Assembly (NCBI GenBank): GCA_002633005.1
Contig: NMRA01000439.1
Location: forward strand, 64,001-124,000
Reading direction: 5' to 3'
Origin: Phoronis australis
Lineage: Eukaryota; Phoronida; Phoronidae
Length of the DNA stretch: 60,000 nucleotides
A model generated the notes under the pieces. The model made no database searches. It saw only the letters and a program-made list of their open reading frames with translations, and was not told the origin of the DNA. Positions within the stretch are counted from its first letter, which is position 1. Every line of letters begins with the position of its first letter. The translations under genes were made by a program, and so were the position numbers. Positions 12,701 to 27,700 of the stretch are shown here, one piece after another.

Positions 12701-15700
12701 AACAGCATGTTACAGTCGTACACTGAGAAGGCGTGGATGAACATGCTCATGTAGACGGCCATTAGTGCCTCGCACAGCATGATGTGCAGCTTCGGCGCAT
12801 TCTCGTCGCGCTCACGCGCCAGAAATGCCCTCAGTTGAGTCACACCTACAACAACGATGCGACAATTGTCATGTATTCCCCACGCAAAGTTGCTTCAAGA
12901 CACGGCACTGTTGTCTGCTGTTTATACCACTAGACTGAAACCTCCCATCAGCATTACATGGGATCTGTCCACCAAAGACCTGACTGTCGTCTGGCAGGAT
13001 ACGGAATTTCAATATGGTGCGGCTATTTCAAAAAATCAGCTATTAAAAGACAATTCTTGACCAATGTTAATCTAATCAGAACTGAACTTTGGGCTTTGAC
13101 TGGTGAATTTTATAACTAAAACTCTCAACGGACAAATCGTACCAAAACATCGAGGGTAATACCATCCTCAGATCATAACCCAGGTAGAACTCTTCATATG
13201 CCCTTTCTTTCAACAGAGCTGTTTATGTTCAGCATTATACACTACAATACGCATCGAAGACACTGGTTACAATATACCTGGCCACTTGCTGGGTGCAGAG
13301 TTGGGAATCTCTTGCTTGTCGCCGCTCGGACGCTTGTACCTGGCACCAGCCATTAAGAAACTGTCTTTGTACACAACAGATGTGCTGGAAGATAAGTACA
13401 CTGAAACATTTACCAACACCGTCTTTGTATCAGAGATGAGCGTTCTAACCATGGAATGACACCATCAAAACTACCCACCTAGTGAGCAGTGAGCCACAAA
13501 TGGGCCACGACTAAGCCATTCACAGCGAATCTTTTTTATTCCCAATGTTGGAGGTGCCAAGTGGGCCGTTGTCTTTCAGTCGCTATTATATAGATATTTT
13601 GGGGCCTATCCCAGCCAGGTAATTCAACAGAGGCTGAACATCACTGTACTGATTGGCAGAAAATGGGGATAGTATTGGTGTTGCAAACATTTCATCAGGG
13701 CTGACACCACTTCATGCATTGATTCTCAGAGTTAACTCAAGAAAATTTACCCAATACAGACTCCTTGTCGTTTGCCAAACCTGGTGCAGCGTAGTATAGG
13801 ACAGTACACCGGCCCCCTCGTCCTCCCACAACTCACACACTCACCGGTACAACCAGTAACTACCTACCTGAGACTAGTGAACCCTTCCAGGCCTACGTCA
13901 GTGTCTTCCTTTTTGGAGATGACAACATTATCACAGTCACACAGACACTGGTATATACAGGCGGACAAGGCTGAGCCAAGATTCTTCATCATCAACACCT
14001 GAGAATGCAAGACAAATAAATTCAGTCACTCACGGTTCTATTCTTATTAATGCAATTCTTGTCTGACAAACAGTTTTCATTATCCACGATTCAGTTCTTT
14101 CAAACTCATTTCTTTTCTTGGCAACCAGCTGACAGGAGGAGCACCTTGCTCAACACTAAGCATGTGTTTAGCTCAACCTTAGTGCAAGCTTAGCACATGC
14201 TTAGCAACTGCACAGCATATGCTTTGCACAAAGTATCAATTGAAATCTATCTGGTGGAGTGTACACTACAATTGAGAACACATGGGGTTAACAAGAACAG
14301 AATTGTATTCGTAAGAACAGAACTGCAATACACGAGAAAACAGCTGACCCACAAGGCTAAGTACACAAACTAGTTGATAAGGTCCTACATAACCTTTAAG
14401 TGACAAATAAACTTATGATCCATCAAACTAAATTTGGATTTGGATCGTTCACCACAAAAGCGGTCTTAATTTCTTCCTTATACTCAGACGAGAAATGATT
14501 TTGGGCTTTGCAAAGAACTGACAGCGTTATTCGACGAAACCCTGCTCCATGATTAAAACAACACTCCAAATCAACTAGGAGAGCTTGGTCCCAACCATCA
14601 ACACACCTTCAGTTCATCCCAAGCCTAGAAATCCACACCTACATTGACAAGTGGTCTAAATCAATTGTTGTTTTTGTTCCAGAAGAAGAGTTTACAGCTC
14701 ATTTGAAACTGTTTACAATGAGCACGTGGAATGTCGTGTCTGCGCCAATTCAATCAATTCCACCAGTAAATGAACTCTGGTGATGATCAAATTTCCTGGT
14801 TTTCCCTTACCTCTCTGGTGATGTGCGTGTGCACAGGCGGCAGACTGAAGTCAACCACCGAGTGCATCAGGTCACCGGTGATACTCTGCAGGTGGCGTAT
14901 GGGGTCGGACAGCACCGTCTTGGAGCTGGCGACGCTGGCAGACAGCAAGGGCAGGGTGGTGGGCAGGGGCAGGGGCGAGAGGAGCTGCTGGCGTGGCCGT
15001 TCCTGCTGTAGCTCCTGTAGTAGGAGCATCAGCTCCATGCGTATGGAGGCCAGACCTCCCCCTGTGGTGCCATGCAGACTGCAGTAGCTGATCAGAGTAC
15101 GCAGTAGCTGCTGGTTTAACTGTAATCGAATGGAAATCCCAGCGGAATTATACACAAAGTCATGCTTTCTGTCAAAATCCTTAAGTTTTGATTTAGGCCA
15201 TTTACTGTATATTAGTCTAGTACTATGAATCTTTCTACTGGACGCACCCCATTAAAAAATTGACGCTGCGGGGCTCACACCTGTCCCCTTTTGGTGGAGC
15301 AAGATTTAACCTGTCCAAAAACTGGCAGAGGGCATTGCTCTTACTATACAACAGAGGTCGCCCTAGTACAGTTCCACGGGAAAGACGGGGAGACCTGAGA
15401 CCGCCAGTCAATCACCTTCTGAAGAAGGGGACACGTATCATCCCGCATCGTCAAGTTTTTAACAAGGTATGTCAGGTGGAAAGATTCATAATTACTCACA
15501 TATACATGGACCAGGATGAATAATAATCTGCATCAGTTTACAGGCCATTTACTGTAACAGGGCTTGGAATGACCAATGACAAAAAACGCGGAAACTTTTA
15601 CGGCCCAAATCATGCCTTGAAATGGTCAATGTGAACCTTTCCTCGACAAAAATCGGGAGGTCTAAAAAAAAAAAAAATGTTACCACCATCAGTACCTTGC

Positions 15701-18700
15701 GTCTGCGTCCTTTTAGCTCTTAGCTTGCCCGTCCGCACTCCCAACCCCACACATTTTTGGCTACAGAGCGGCAGTATTTGTCGCCGCGCTTAACAATAAC
15801 ATGAGACGCCATTGAAAATCCCACCACGCTGTCCCAGGTGCCCCGGCAATGTTGACAATTTACGTTCCTCCGAAATATAAAGAGCAACTTCCGCTTTTCG
15901 AGATGAATGTCGTCTGCGACACCGCGGTAAGTAAGGAATTTGCCGCGGAAATTTTATATCAAATCCGATTTTTTTACGCGGAAATATTATAAAAAAAGCG
16001 GACAGCACATTTGAAAAAAGCGGAAATCCGCGTTTCCGCGGAAAATTCCAAGCCCTGCTGTAAGTTATAAAATTTTTTCTTGTCTTTTACCTTACTCAGT
16101 TTAGAAGTAAATCTTTGGGCTCAGGAGGAGCTGACAGCTTGGAAATCACACTCATTTTCATGAATGAGCAATTTGAGACCGACTTTGTATCGGTAAGTGG
16201 CCTAAATGAAAACTTGCTTCCACGGAAAGCACGGGTTTAATGCCACATGAAGTGAGCCACCACATGGAAAGCGTGACGACACCGTATGAGAAGATCGCGC
16301 ATTTGGATCACGATTCCACCACGAAACTCAAACACCAGCTCAGACTCAAACTGACCTCGTACTCCAACAGTACACTATGGACCCAATCAAAAAGAACTAC
16401 TTAAATTTACAATATTGAATTGTCACGAAACAAAACAAGTTTAATTTCTTGTTACCCGGCTGCGGCTGTTGTAGCTTGGTGGCCATGGAGTCATGCTTTA
16501 GGTATCAACCTAATCAAAAACTACACAAAACTTAAGCGAAATTCCTGAACTGACAAGGCACGGAACACGCACTAAACCAACTGTCATCTCACCCTCAGCC
16601 AACGACGCCGCTTCTTCACCCTCTCCATCTTGGCCTCAAAGTCCATCTTCTCTGCCAGTATCACCTCATGCAGCGTGCCTTTCTCAAACCGGCCAGACGA
16701 CACGAACTTATCACCTGATGAGTGCCGTCTGTGTGGCGTACACGAACCCGAGCCGTCTGATACCTCAGTCGACTGAGGGTCTGAAATAAAAACGGTTCAT
16801 TTTTTAGGAGTGTTTTGAATTACCTAACAGTTTTGAATCTCATCTGTTAGCCCAATAAACAGACCAGTCCTGTAATAGCTTTTAAACATGAAAAATGCCA
16901 TCAAAAAGTGAATATGCAGCTACCAGGAGAAAACATGGTTAACAATTTCTTGATTCCATTGAATACTTAAACACTGATATATTGTAAGAGATTTCAGGAT
17001 TTGGGAACAGAGATTCATGTTGGCTTGGATAGCACATGTAGCCAAGAGAGAGAATGAAGACGGCCTGTTTTAAGACATCAGCAAAAACGATGGCTCAACG
17101 AGCAATTTTAACATTTCTGATTGATAAACTTTATTGGGACCAACAACTTGTTTCAGTACGATAAATATTCAAACACAAAAAGATTGCAGACTACTATGAA
17201 TCGTCTATTTTTAGCACAAATGTCACACTGACGATCGAAAAAATGCTGGCAGTCATTTTTTTTGGGTGAATACTTCATGGTCCTGAGGTGTCATAGAGAC
17301 CTCTTACGGAATCCCCGCACATGGTGAGTCTTAATCTTTCAAATTCTAGGAGAGTCCTTCCCAGGAAGAACTGAAAGTTCATTATTGCTCAAGTCTACGT
17401 TCAACAAGCCGACGTAACTTGGGTGATCATTTGATGCACCAAGCACAATCTCAAACAACAATGAACCCTTAGTTCATGTTCAACAAGCTGACCTAACTTG
17501 GGTAACCATTCAATGCGCCAAGCACGATATCAAGCAACAACAAACAATTAGTTCTTGCTAAGCACAGAAATCACTTCTGATGCGAGTAAAAAACAAGTTG
17601 AGACTGATACGGTCGAGTAGGATCCGAGAAAAAGGGTTAACTTTGGAACATCATAACTCATAAATGGCCGATCGCGTTGGTATAAAACTTCAAGTGACCA
17701 GCATTCTCCCATAGTGACCACAGTGTAACACAAGACAACATGACTTACCTGACCGTGACAACACCTGGTCACCAAGTTCGTCCAGACACTGTCCATAGTT
17801 ACACAGCGTCCTCAACATCTCAACCTCGCGCTCCAACCAGATGTATAGCTGATATCTGAGATGACCGCCATCCACTTCGAAGCCCGTCCCGAGCGTACTC
17901 AACTCCTCCATGACAATCTTCAGGCAGGCGATAAACTTCAGCTGCTGCGCCATGATGTCAAACGTGTAGCCGTTGTTGTTGTTGTTGTTGTTGTTGTTCT
18001 TAGCCACACTTCCAACATCATCGTCAGCGGTGACACTGCCCGTCTCTTCCGGTTCTTCATCGTCGGAGCTGGCACACGAGATCTTCATCATTATTGGTTC
18101 TTCATCATCCGAACTGTCAATGCCATTCAAACCTGCTGTAGGCTGACTCCAGTCAATTTCACTGGACTTTTGTCCCAACCCTAGCAAAAGAATAGAAATG
18201 ATTAAATCAGGACACAATGAAGGTACAAATTAAACAAAACATAGAAGATAAACATTAAACGAAAAATAGAAGATTAACCAACAGCAAATGTATCAATTTC
18301 TACACAAAACAAAAATAAGAATGCACCAAGCACTTCATTTAATTCTCGTGTCAAAATCTGCCCAGAATATTTGAACTTTAATAGCCAGTAAATGGTACTA
18401 CCCGACGACATAGGCTGGCTCCAGTCAATAGCACCAGCTGACTGGCCGAGCCCAAAGGAAGGTTTAGACCAATCAAGACTATCAGCAGTATCCGTTTTCG
18501 AGGCAAGCGGCGTAGACCAATCAAAACTATCAGCACTGTTTGTTGTCGTCGTCACTGGATTCGACCAATCAAATGCTTCCGCTTTGTTACCCAACCCGTT
18601 CTCAACGGGTTTATTCTCCAGCCCACCCGTCTCAATCAGTGACGCCCGAGTGTCAGAGACAACAAGATGGCCACCGTCAGGATCCATTATTGCCATATCT

Positions 18701-21700
18701 TCTTCCTCTGGCTCGATTACGCTCGGCAACTTGGCCAGCACTTCTAAGGCCAGAGCAGGACAGCCTGCCTTAAAGTGCGCGTGTGCTGTTGTGAAGTAGA
18801 GGCGACGTTCCAAAGGCGTAATTTTATCCACCACGGTGACAGTTTGACTGTCAGTTGACGACTCAGAGGCGTGGCTAAATCCAGACAGAAGGACTGTTTT
18901 GCCCTTACTCTGGGCTTGCATAGCCAACTTTTGCCTCATGAGCAGTGGGTGTGTCCGCAGGTAATTATAGAAATTAAACACGCTTGGGGTCGTAGAGTAA
19001 GTGTCATCATCGTCCGTGCGACTTGACTTTCTCGCCGTCGCGTATGCGTCATGTTGATACCCGAGCTCGGTGTCCAGGAGTGTCCGCAGTGATCGACGGT
19101 AGTCCTTAAGTACCCAGAAGGCCATGCTGCGGTAAAAGGGGTCAGGGTGGACGCAGGCAGAGTTGTACTCGCGACCAGCCTCATTGCAACCGAGTACGTT
19201 GGTGTAGAGCAAGGAACGCAGCATCGCCGGCAGTGTCTCATCGAGCTCGCTCTCGTACAGTCGCGCCACCACCAGGGCGAGCTGCAGGTCGTCCAGCTTA
19301 TTGAGAATAATCTGAAGCAAACAGAAAACTCATGCAAGTCCTCAACAGTCAATTTTTAGCAGGTTGGACAATCAAGAAAATTTTAAAAAAGAGTGTAGTT
19401 CAAGGTTAATACTTTTTGCTTTCATTTCAGAGGATGAGAGCAGCCTGGATCAAACTACTAGAGGCAGTCTGGGAGTTTTGCACCTTTTGTAAAACTTGAC
19501 TGTATTGTCACATCATCAAAATCTGTTTGAAAAAATCACTGGACCACAAGCAAAATCATTACTGATCTGTATGAAATATTTTGTGATTACCTGATACATG
19601 TCAGCTGCAGTGTAAAACATCAAGTCAATAAATTTTAAGAAATGACCACATTTATTATTCAATGAAGTCAGAATCAAGAGAAAATTGTAGAAGTTGAGAA
19701 AGAAATTAAAAATAAAATTTAGTAACCTTAAAGGGAATTCATTGAAATTTAAACTGTCTTGGAAATGTCACTAACTTTCTGACAAAACTGAGATTGTTGG
19801 AAATTAAAGACAGTCCTTAAACAAAATGAGGACAGAAGTTAGACTGATTTTCATATCCCTAACCAACATTAGACAGACATTAGACTGATTTTCATATCCC
19901 TAACCAACATTAGACATTTCCGTGAATAACTGTTATTCAGCCGCTACCTCGACAGAGTCCTTCAAATTCCCAGCCAATAGGAAGAAGGCAGCCGCGTGCG
20001 TAAATCGCTGTTTGCCTAGCAGGGCGTACGCATTCTTTAAAGCCGCCTTTCTCCAGCGGTCCTCAGAGAAGTTGTTCTTAAAGAAATCGCTCATTTTCTT
20101 GTTGTTGACCGACCTACAGGGGAGACAATCAGCTTACTGGAATACAACTTAAGTACATCAAACTGAAACGGACTGGCTAATTTACAACTCACAAAAATCG
20201 ACACTAGATTAAAATTAATAAATTCTACAGAAACGTGTTTACCCTCTCTCACAAACACTACCACGACAGGTAAGAGATGATTTTTTAAAAGAATTGCACG
20301 TCTCCCTGTTAACTGTCAAAAACCAAGAACACATTTTTTACGAAAAAATGACTGCACAGTTACAATTAACAGTCGGCCCTGTTTCAAGCACAGATTTTAC
20401 TGTCAGTTCTGTAATAGTGACTTACCGGAGTTCCACATATTGACAACCAGTTTCTCCACTGAGTAACAGGCAACAAACTGGTTCTCAAAATGCGGGACCC
20501 CTGTAAGTGACTATAGCCATCAAGTCAACAGCCAAGGAAGTAATATTGTCACTGTCAAAACAAATAAGGTTATACCAAAAGCACTATTTGGCTGGGTTAA
20601 CAATCACAGAGTTAGATGCCAATGGATGGAACTAAACATCCAAGCATTGGGTGTTTTCAGCGTGTCACATTTCGGATATGATGACACGTTACACACTAAA
20701 AAACACTGCATAATATTCATGGGGAATTAGTTACTGAAGTCATATTAATGTGCTTTTTGCATTCTGTGTGCGTAATGTCTCGGTCACATAAAAATTTCGT
20801 ATCAATGAGTCAGTGGCAGAAAAAGTGTAACAGTCTGACAGTACATTATTGGAAGAGCCGGTTACGTGTCAACACCAAAAATCCCCAATGTCTGCTACAA
20901 ATTCGATTCTAAACCACTCCATGATGCTAGACATCGGGATGGAACTCAAACTGTAGTTATGAGCCGTGTGCCGTCAGGCATGTGACTACGTTGAGTGAGA
21001 TTGCGCTGAGCATTACCTGAAGGGTCTCCAAAGGTAACTAGGTTGAGTAAGATTGGGCTGAGCATTACCTGAAGAGTCCCCAAAGGTAACTAGGTTGAGT
21101 AAGATTGGGCTGAGCATTACCTGAAGAGTACCCAAAGGTAACTAGCTTGAGTAAGATTGGGCTGAGCATTACCTGAAGAGTCCCCAAAGGTAACTAGGTT
21201 GAGTAAGATTGGGCTGAGGATTACCTGAAGAGTCCCCAAAGGTAACTAGGTTGAGTAAGATTGGGCTGAGCATTACCTGAAGAGTCCCCAAAGGTAACTA
21301 GGTTGAGTAAGATTGGACTGAGCATTACCTGAAGAGTCCCCAAAGGACATTCTTTTTCTTCATAGCCAGGTAATACAGGGCAGCGTCCAGTGGATCCTTT
21401 TTCTCTTGAAATGATGCCTTGGCCACCTGCATAAAGATTAATAACTCTAAAGTCTAACACAAGAGGGCTCTGATCGAATCCTAATCAAAACAGTACAATA
21501 GGCCACAGCAGTGAACAAGCAAGCAGTCTTTCAATAAGGATGAAAAGTGTGATGTCTGGGATAGCCTTGTAGATTCCGGACATTTTGGTTCTAACCCTTG
21601 CCACTTTTCTTCGGGAATAACATCAGATCAAAAGTCGTAACTGGAAAATCACCAGTAACTATCCGTGTTACAAACAATGTGGTCAATATGCTACTCTGTA

Positions 21701-24700
21701 CGGTTCACGAATCCTGTGACGTGATCTTCAAATTTATGACCAAAATGTTGTTAAATTTGGCATTTTGCCAGTTTGGACAAATGTATAAGTGCAACTGATT
21801 ACACCACCGCCATCTTGTTTGTCTGTATTTCGGAGTAGTTGCTAAATGAGTGACGCCATCATTTTCCGAGAAAGAGCAACACTTCTGGTAACTTTACACA
21901 AAGCTGGCTGTGTGAGATATGCTGACTGATAAAAGCACTACTCCCAAATGGACTACTTCCTTATTGTGTTTCTAAATGGATCCTTTGGTTCAAGGTAGGT
22001 AGCCACTCCACAACCCTTGAACACCCCCAAAACTTATACAGCAGACTTTGTAAATGGATTGTAAACTAGTGCCTGAAATGAAAACGTTGCGTCGTCGGCT
22101 ATTTCTTACGACTTTATGAAGTGTCAAGTCTATTTTCAGATTCTAATGACACAAAAGGCAGTGATATTGAAGAAACAGGATGAATGTCAAAACCACTATT
22201 GTCCAAATCTTCAGAATCAACGGCATACACTTCAGTGTCCCAAATTTTAGACACTGTCGCAAACTGGAGAATTTTTTCCGATATCCTTCCATGTTTCAAA
22301 CGGCCAGAGGCAACTTCCCACCATCCTCACCTTCTCCATACACTTGCGCAACAAGTTGGTATTCATGACGATCCAACCGAAGCCGAACTGTCTGAGCTCT
22401 GTCCACTTTGGTTCAGCCTTCTGCATGCTGGGGATCATATTCATCAACTCCTGCAATTGTGACAGTCACGTGACTCCAGCAATTTGATAACAGGCTCTGA
22501 GAGCCACACTTCAACGTTTCAAATAAAAATTACTCTGAATATGATATGGTATTAAGAGAAATGTTCATTATGTCCAGAGAGAGGGCAAACAAGAGCTTTC
22601 GATTTGTTGACATAAGGTTATAGGTCAGTAGTGCATACGTGGATCATTGGTTAGCGTAGTGGGCTCTCAACAGAAAGGTCGTGAGATTTACTCCGGCATA
22701 AAGCTGTCATGCAGTTATATCCCTGAGAAAGGCACTGAAATTTTCGGCCGCCTCGGTTGTACAAACAATTACCAGTCTTGGCTGGGATTTAAGAGACCCC
22801 CTAGGCGAACGGGAAATTTCACAGACAACCCACTATACATAAAGATTTCATTTAATTTAATCTCTTTATTTCAACATGCGATTGACAACCGTCTTATCCA
22901 AAGAGAGTCAATAATCTCACCAGTGTTAGCAAATGGCCCGATGTGACTGATGGCTTGAGCATTTACTTATGCTTTTGCTGTTAGATTAAATCTTTCATTA
23001 AACACATCTTTTACATACTTCCTGTGCCTCTGAGTGGAACGCCCAGGCGATGTCGGCTGAGCTTAGGCCTTGTAGTTGTGAGCGAGCCCGAATTCCCAGA
23101 GACTTGGACAGATAGATATGATGTCTCATCGCCAGCAGGTAGCGCAGACCGCAATCATCCATAGCCTCGGCTGTGCCAGCATCTAGTGGGCTTTTGGTAT
23201 TGGTGTCTGGCGAGAAGCAACAAGCGCTAGGATTTGTATGCACAACATCACGTGACTAACATGCCTAAGGTTAACGTGAAACCAAATAAAAGTATCCACA
23301 CTTTCAGTTTCGGAGCCACTTGTATAAAATTTGTAGAATGTTTTAAAACCAGTCTTAAAGTTGGGGTGCAATATATTACTGAGATTTCAGGGGAAATTGA
23401 AAACAATTAATGTCGGTCCCATGTGAAAATTGCATGAAATAATGACATTATTTTCGGGTAAAACTTTACTAGGAAAAAGTTTTGCATTGAGACACCACTT
23501 CGACACGATTCTGAGTTCCACCAAATTTTGCACGATTCATTCCGGAAAAAATTATTGGTGAGCTAACTGTTTGTTTACTCAATAAATAGCCTGTCCTTGG
23601 CCATGTCAGTATTGCATCCTGTTCTCTGTCTCACATTTATTCAGATATTATAAGTCTCACAAACGTCTGACAAAGGGCATTTAAAAGGTCTGTCAAAAGA
23701 TCTTACAGAACTTCTTGTGGTTCGTAATTGCCCAGGGACCCAAAAGATTAGAGGAACCTGCGAAATTTCCTGGATTTTGAAATACATTGTTAGTTACATT
23801 TAAAAAATAAATGGGACGCCCAGAAGACGAGCATAGAGAGCACAAAACGACACAATGTATATTTTCTATTCAGTCTATGAAACACTCACTCTTGTTTAGA
23901 GAGACATCGGGTGAGAATCTCTCCGCAAAATCAGTCTTGGTCCTAGCCACCGTGTCAGCCAGGGCTAACAGGTACATCTGGTCAAGGCTGGACAGTCCAG
24001 GAAGTTGAGTGTAAGTTAGGTGCTGCATGAGCGACTGCGCCTGGGCAATACCAAAGTGGTGAAGAGACTGGGGCCCGCTGGCCTGGTTGAGCGATGTGGT
24101 GCGTGGCCGGCCGGTGAAGGCACCATCTACACCATCACTAGTGCCATCATGGTCGTCGTCGTCGATGGAGTAGTTGAGGAATGTTTCCTCATCCCCATGA
24201 TCGACAATGTCAGATGAAAAAAGACCCGTGTAATCCTGCTCACGCTGGTTGATAGTACCACTGGCCCCTGCCAAAGCATTCGAGAATGTTAGTGAGAAAT
24301 CAAACATCGAGCGATAATTCATTCATCAATGAGTGGATTATTCTCACTGTTTCAAGGTGAACAGTGCGATTATTTGAAGAAGACTGTGACTTATGCTCTG
24401 CACATCACAATATCATTTCTAACTGTTGAAGGCCAATTCAAAACATATTGCCATCGTCAAGAGCAGTTTAACTAAAAATGTGCTAGATTTTTATAACGAG
24501 CTCTGGTTTGCACTGCACAATGTCAGAGCCTACTTAGTTCATTTGAGATAGCAGATTTCTCCATCTCAAAAGAAGGTCCTGCAGNTTTTCTTCAATGAAT
24601 GTCAGGCTTCAAACTGGTTTTCAAAATTTGTGACCCCTAAAGGGAATGTTGTAACCAACCTGTGACTGCTGCATCAGCGTTGAACGCATTGGCTTCTGAA

Positions 24701-27700
24701 TCTGCCGCAACGAGGGCAAATAAAGGTAACGGAGGTATAGCACTGATTTCCACGTAATCGCTCTTGACAGGCCCTAGTAGACTTCCATCCATATAGTCCT
24801 GCGGTGGACTGGCTGCAACTGATGTCCTACGGTTGGAGGCACCAATGGAATCGCAATCGTCCTCCCCAATGGTTGTGACGCCACCGCCAGCTGCACCGCT
24901 GGCATCCTGCCCTGTGATGCAGTGCGCCAGGTGGGCGAGAATGGCCTTGACACGACGCACTTTGCCAAAGTTCAGTAACTCCAACAACTGTTTCGGATGG
25001 TACTGGGGTAGCACCGGGTTGGCAATCTGCGCCGCCTCGAACAGACCACAGTCCTGCATGATTTGAAATCCTTCCATGACGCCCATCACACTTCCTGTTA
25101 CCTCTGCCACCGGCCTCAGCGATGATGGTGGTGCATTATGTTGGTTGCCATGGTGATCTGCGCTGCTGCGTAAACTCCCTTTCTTGATGCTAGGTAGCCG
25201 GCTTTTGAGCTCAGCAAAGAGCGGACTCGACGACACGCGCGTCATGCTCGACACGGAGAACGTGCTCGAAAGCTTCATTGTGGAAAATGAGCGCTTGCTG
25301 AAGCTGACCAATGTACTATTTGCCCTCTTGTCACCAGACAGACTTCGATTGTCATTGATCTTCACAACAGGTATATCATGGTATCCATGGTCCGGGATCT
25401 CGACCACCGGTGCCCGCCACTGCGTGTAGACATGCATCTCATTGTCCATACCAACAACTAGTATGCCCTCACGTGCCCACGAGATATGCATGGGTAATGG
25501 CGGGAGACCATCTGCTGTCGTCAAGTCGATACTTCGCATCTTCATCCAACGGATCTCTTCCTGGGGTGTGGCCACCGCCATTGATATATTCTTGTGCAGC
25601 ATGGGACGCACTCGCGACGCCGTCGGCATTGTCGTTTTCTCTGAAACATAAATATTTATACCTGTGGTGATGAAAATAAGCTATCCGGATACTAAAGTCA
25701 AATTTTCTCTAAAATTTGTAACAAATGAATGCATTCATCAGTTATATGCAGGCTAATCCACGTACAGAAAGATTACATATTAATATTAGAACCGTTACAA
25801 AAGTTCTATCATTTCACACCATAAACCTCATTTTAAATCTTTAGTACAAGAACTGTTATCAGACGTTTGCCATCACCTACCTTCCTTTTGCATGGCCTGT
25901 ACAAATTCACTCGACACTGGGGCGTAGACATTGATTTTTGAGCCAACACCTACGGTCAGACAGTGAGAACCGTCCTCCATAGACACCCAGTCCAGCTGTA
26001 CCAGGTGTTTCTGGATTAGCACACCTGGAAATAGAGTAGTTTGCAAATGTCACAATGAGGGCGCTGTGCTGCAGGTTGCAAGATTAATAAGTTTGCAAGT
26101 GTCACAATGAGGGCGCTGTGCTGCAGGTTGTAAGATTAATAAGTTTGAAAGTGTCACAGTGAGGGCGCTGTGCTGCAGGTTGTAAGATTAACACGTTTGC
26201 AAGTGATAATGAGGGTGCTGTGAGGCAGGTTGTAAGTTCAGTATTTAAATCTCAAATACATCGCTCTCTTAGTTATATATTGGATGCTGTTCAGGTACTA
26301 CGTAACATCACTATCGCTTTGGGACATCCTGTTTCACACAATGGCAAGTGTCCAATGTTCTGACTTTCTTTTGAGATGATCACAAAAAGTTGCGAAACAA
26401 GGCAAATTTACACTCTTGTTTCCTATTATCATTATACCGCAGTCGGAAAGGAACGCATAGGATGCGTTAAGTTTGGCTAAATAACATGCGTCATTCTTCA
26501 CAAACATTTTTAAGTCTGGTCTGCACGCCACCTGTTGGCCATATCATGCGACACAAGTCTGAAAAGATTTCTGCTCTGACCGGGACTCGAACCCGGAATC
26601 TTCTGCTAACCATGTAGACACTCTAGATCACAGAGCAAACGGGACGACTGGTCGAACACATTCTTAGCAATGGACATCCCGCCCATAAACTCCTGAGTAT
26701 ATATAAATATGTATATCTTAAACCAACTTGGAAATATAGATCACTAACATTCTTATGTCTGGTAATTCTCACTTAACCTTTCTTTGATGTCGGCCATTTT
26801 TTTACAGATTAATTTTGGCATGAGGGCTTTTCCGCATCATTTTTCAAGTGAGCATGCTGCCACGCATCTGAACATTAGGTAACTTTAAACTGCCAACAAC
26901 TTCCAATCCGCCAATCGCACGCAAGAAAGGCCAAGCAGACACACTCACCAATCTTGTTGCCCTTGTCCGCGATGCTCTTGCGGACGCTGTGTATGGTACT
27001 CAAGCTGGGGATGGACGTCACCCGCGGCAACATGGAATGTGACTCGGAGATGGGGATGTTACCGAAAGAAGGAGAGTGGGACACGATTGGTGACGTTGGT
27101 GAGGTGGAGACAGGCGAAGGAGAAGCTAAAACAAGAAATGAGTCGACTTCATTGTTTCTTCAAGTTTCCTAGGTAATGAAATCAAATTCTTACCTAAGAA
27201 TGGACACGGCAGTGACGAAGCGTGGCGAGTGCTTTTTACTGTTTACAGCAGATTTTAAAAAAAGCGGCTTACTTCGTTTGAATGCATTTGGCATCTTCCA
27301 AATCAAGAAGGAAAGCAGAAGACAAATAACAGTGCATAAATCATTAGAAACTCAGCTTCAAAATTTCCCATATTCTTGACGGTAAGAACTATTGGGAAGA
27401 TGATTGACATTCTCTTGGTGCCGCCCATTCTTTTGAAAACTAGTTGATGCTCAACAAAAGAAAGAACCAGAGCCTGCGCTGTTAATTTTATTTTTGTGAC
27501 AACAACTAAACCAACTGCACACTCGCCATTACCTGCATAGGGACTGCTGATGTGCGAGCCCACCATGTGTTTGAGCAGATTCTCTGAGGAGTAGTTGGTC
27601 GACATCTGACGGTTCTCCGGATGCAGAATGCAATCCATGTCGATCTCGTCCTTCGGGTCGGGGATGGAGATGTTNAGTACCCAGGATAGCCCTGGCGGCT

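Larger units (their letters stand above)
25790..27674. repeat. Large tandem duplication, copy 1
   Basis: This block matches about 28105-29995 almost base for base, including exons 20-21, the 52-bp intronic array, a SINE head and the 3' part of exon 19. It ends exactly at a single N (27675). The array has one unit fewer than in copy 2. Confidence 0.9.

Noticed and set aside
18392-18799. 135-residue plus-strand frame
   Set aside because: It is the antisense shadow of exon 28.
26572-26637. A functional tRNA gene on the minus strand
   Set aside because: The acceptor and T arms are perfect but the D and anticodon region is about seven bases too short.
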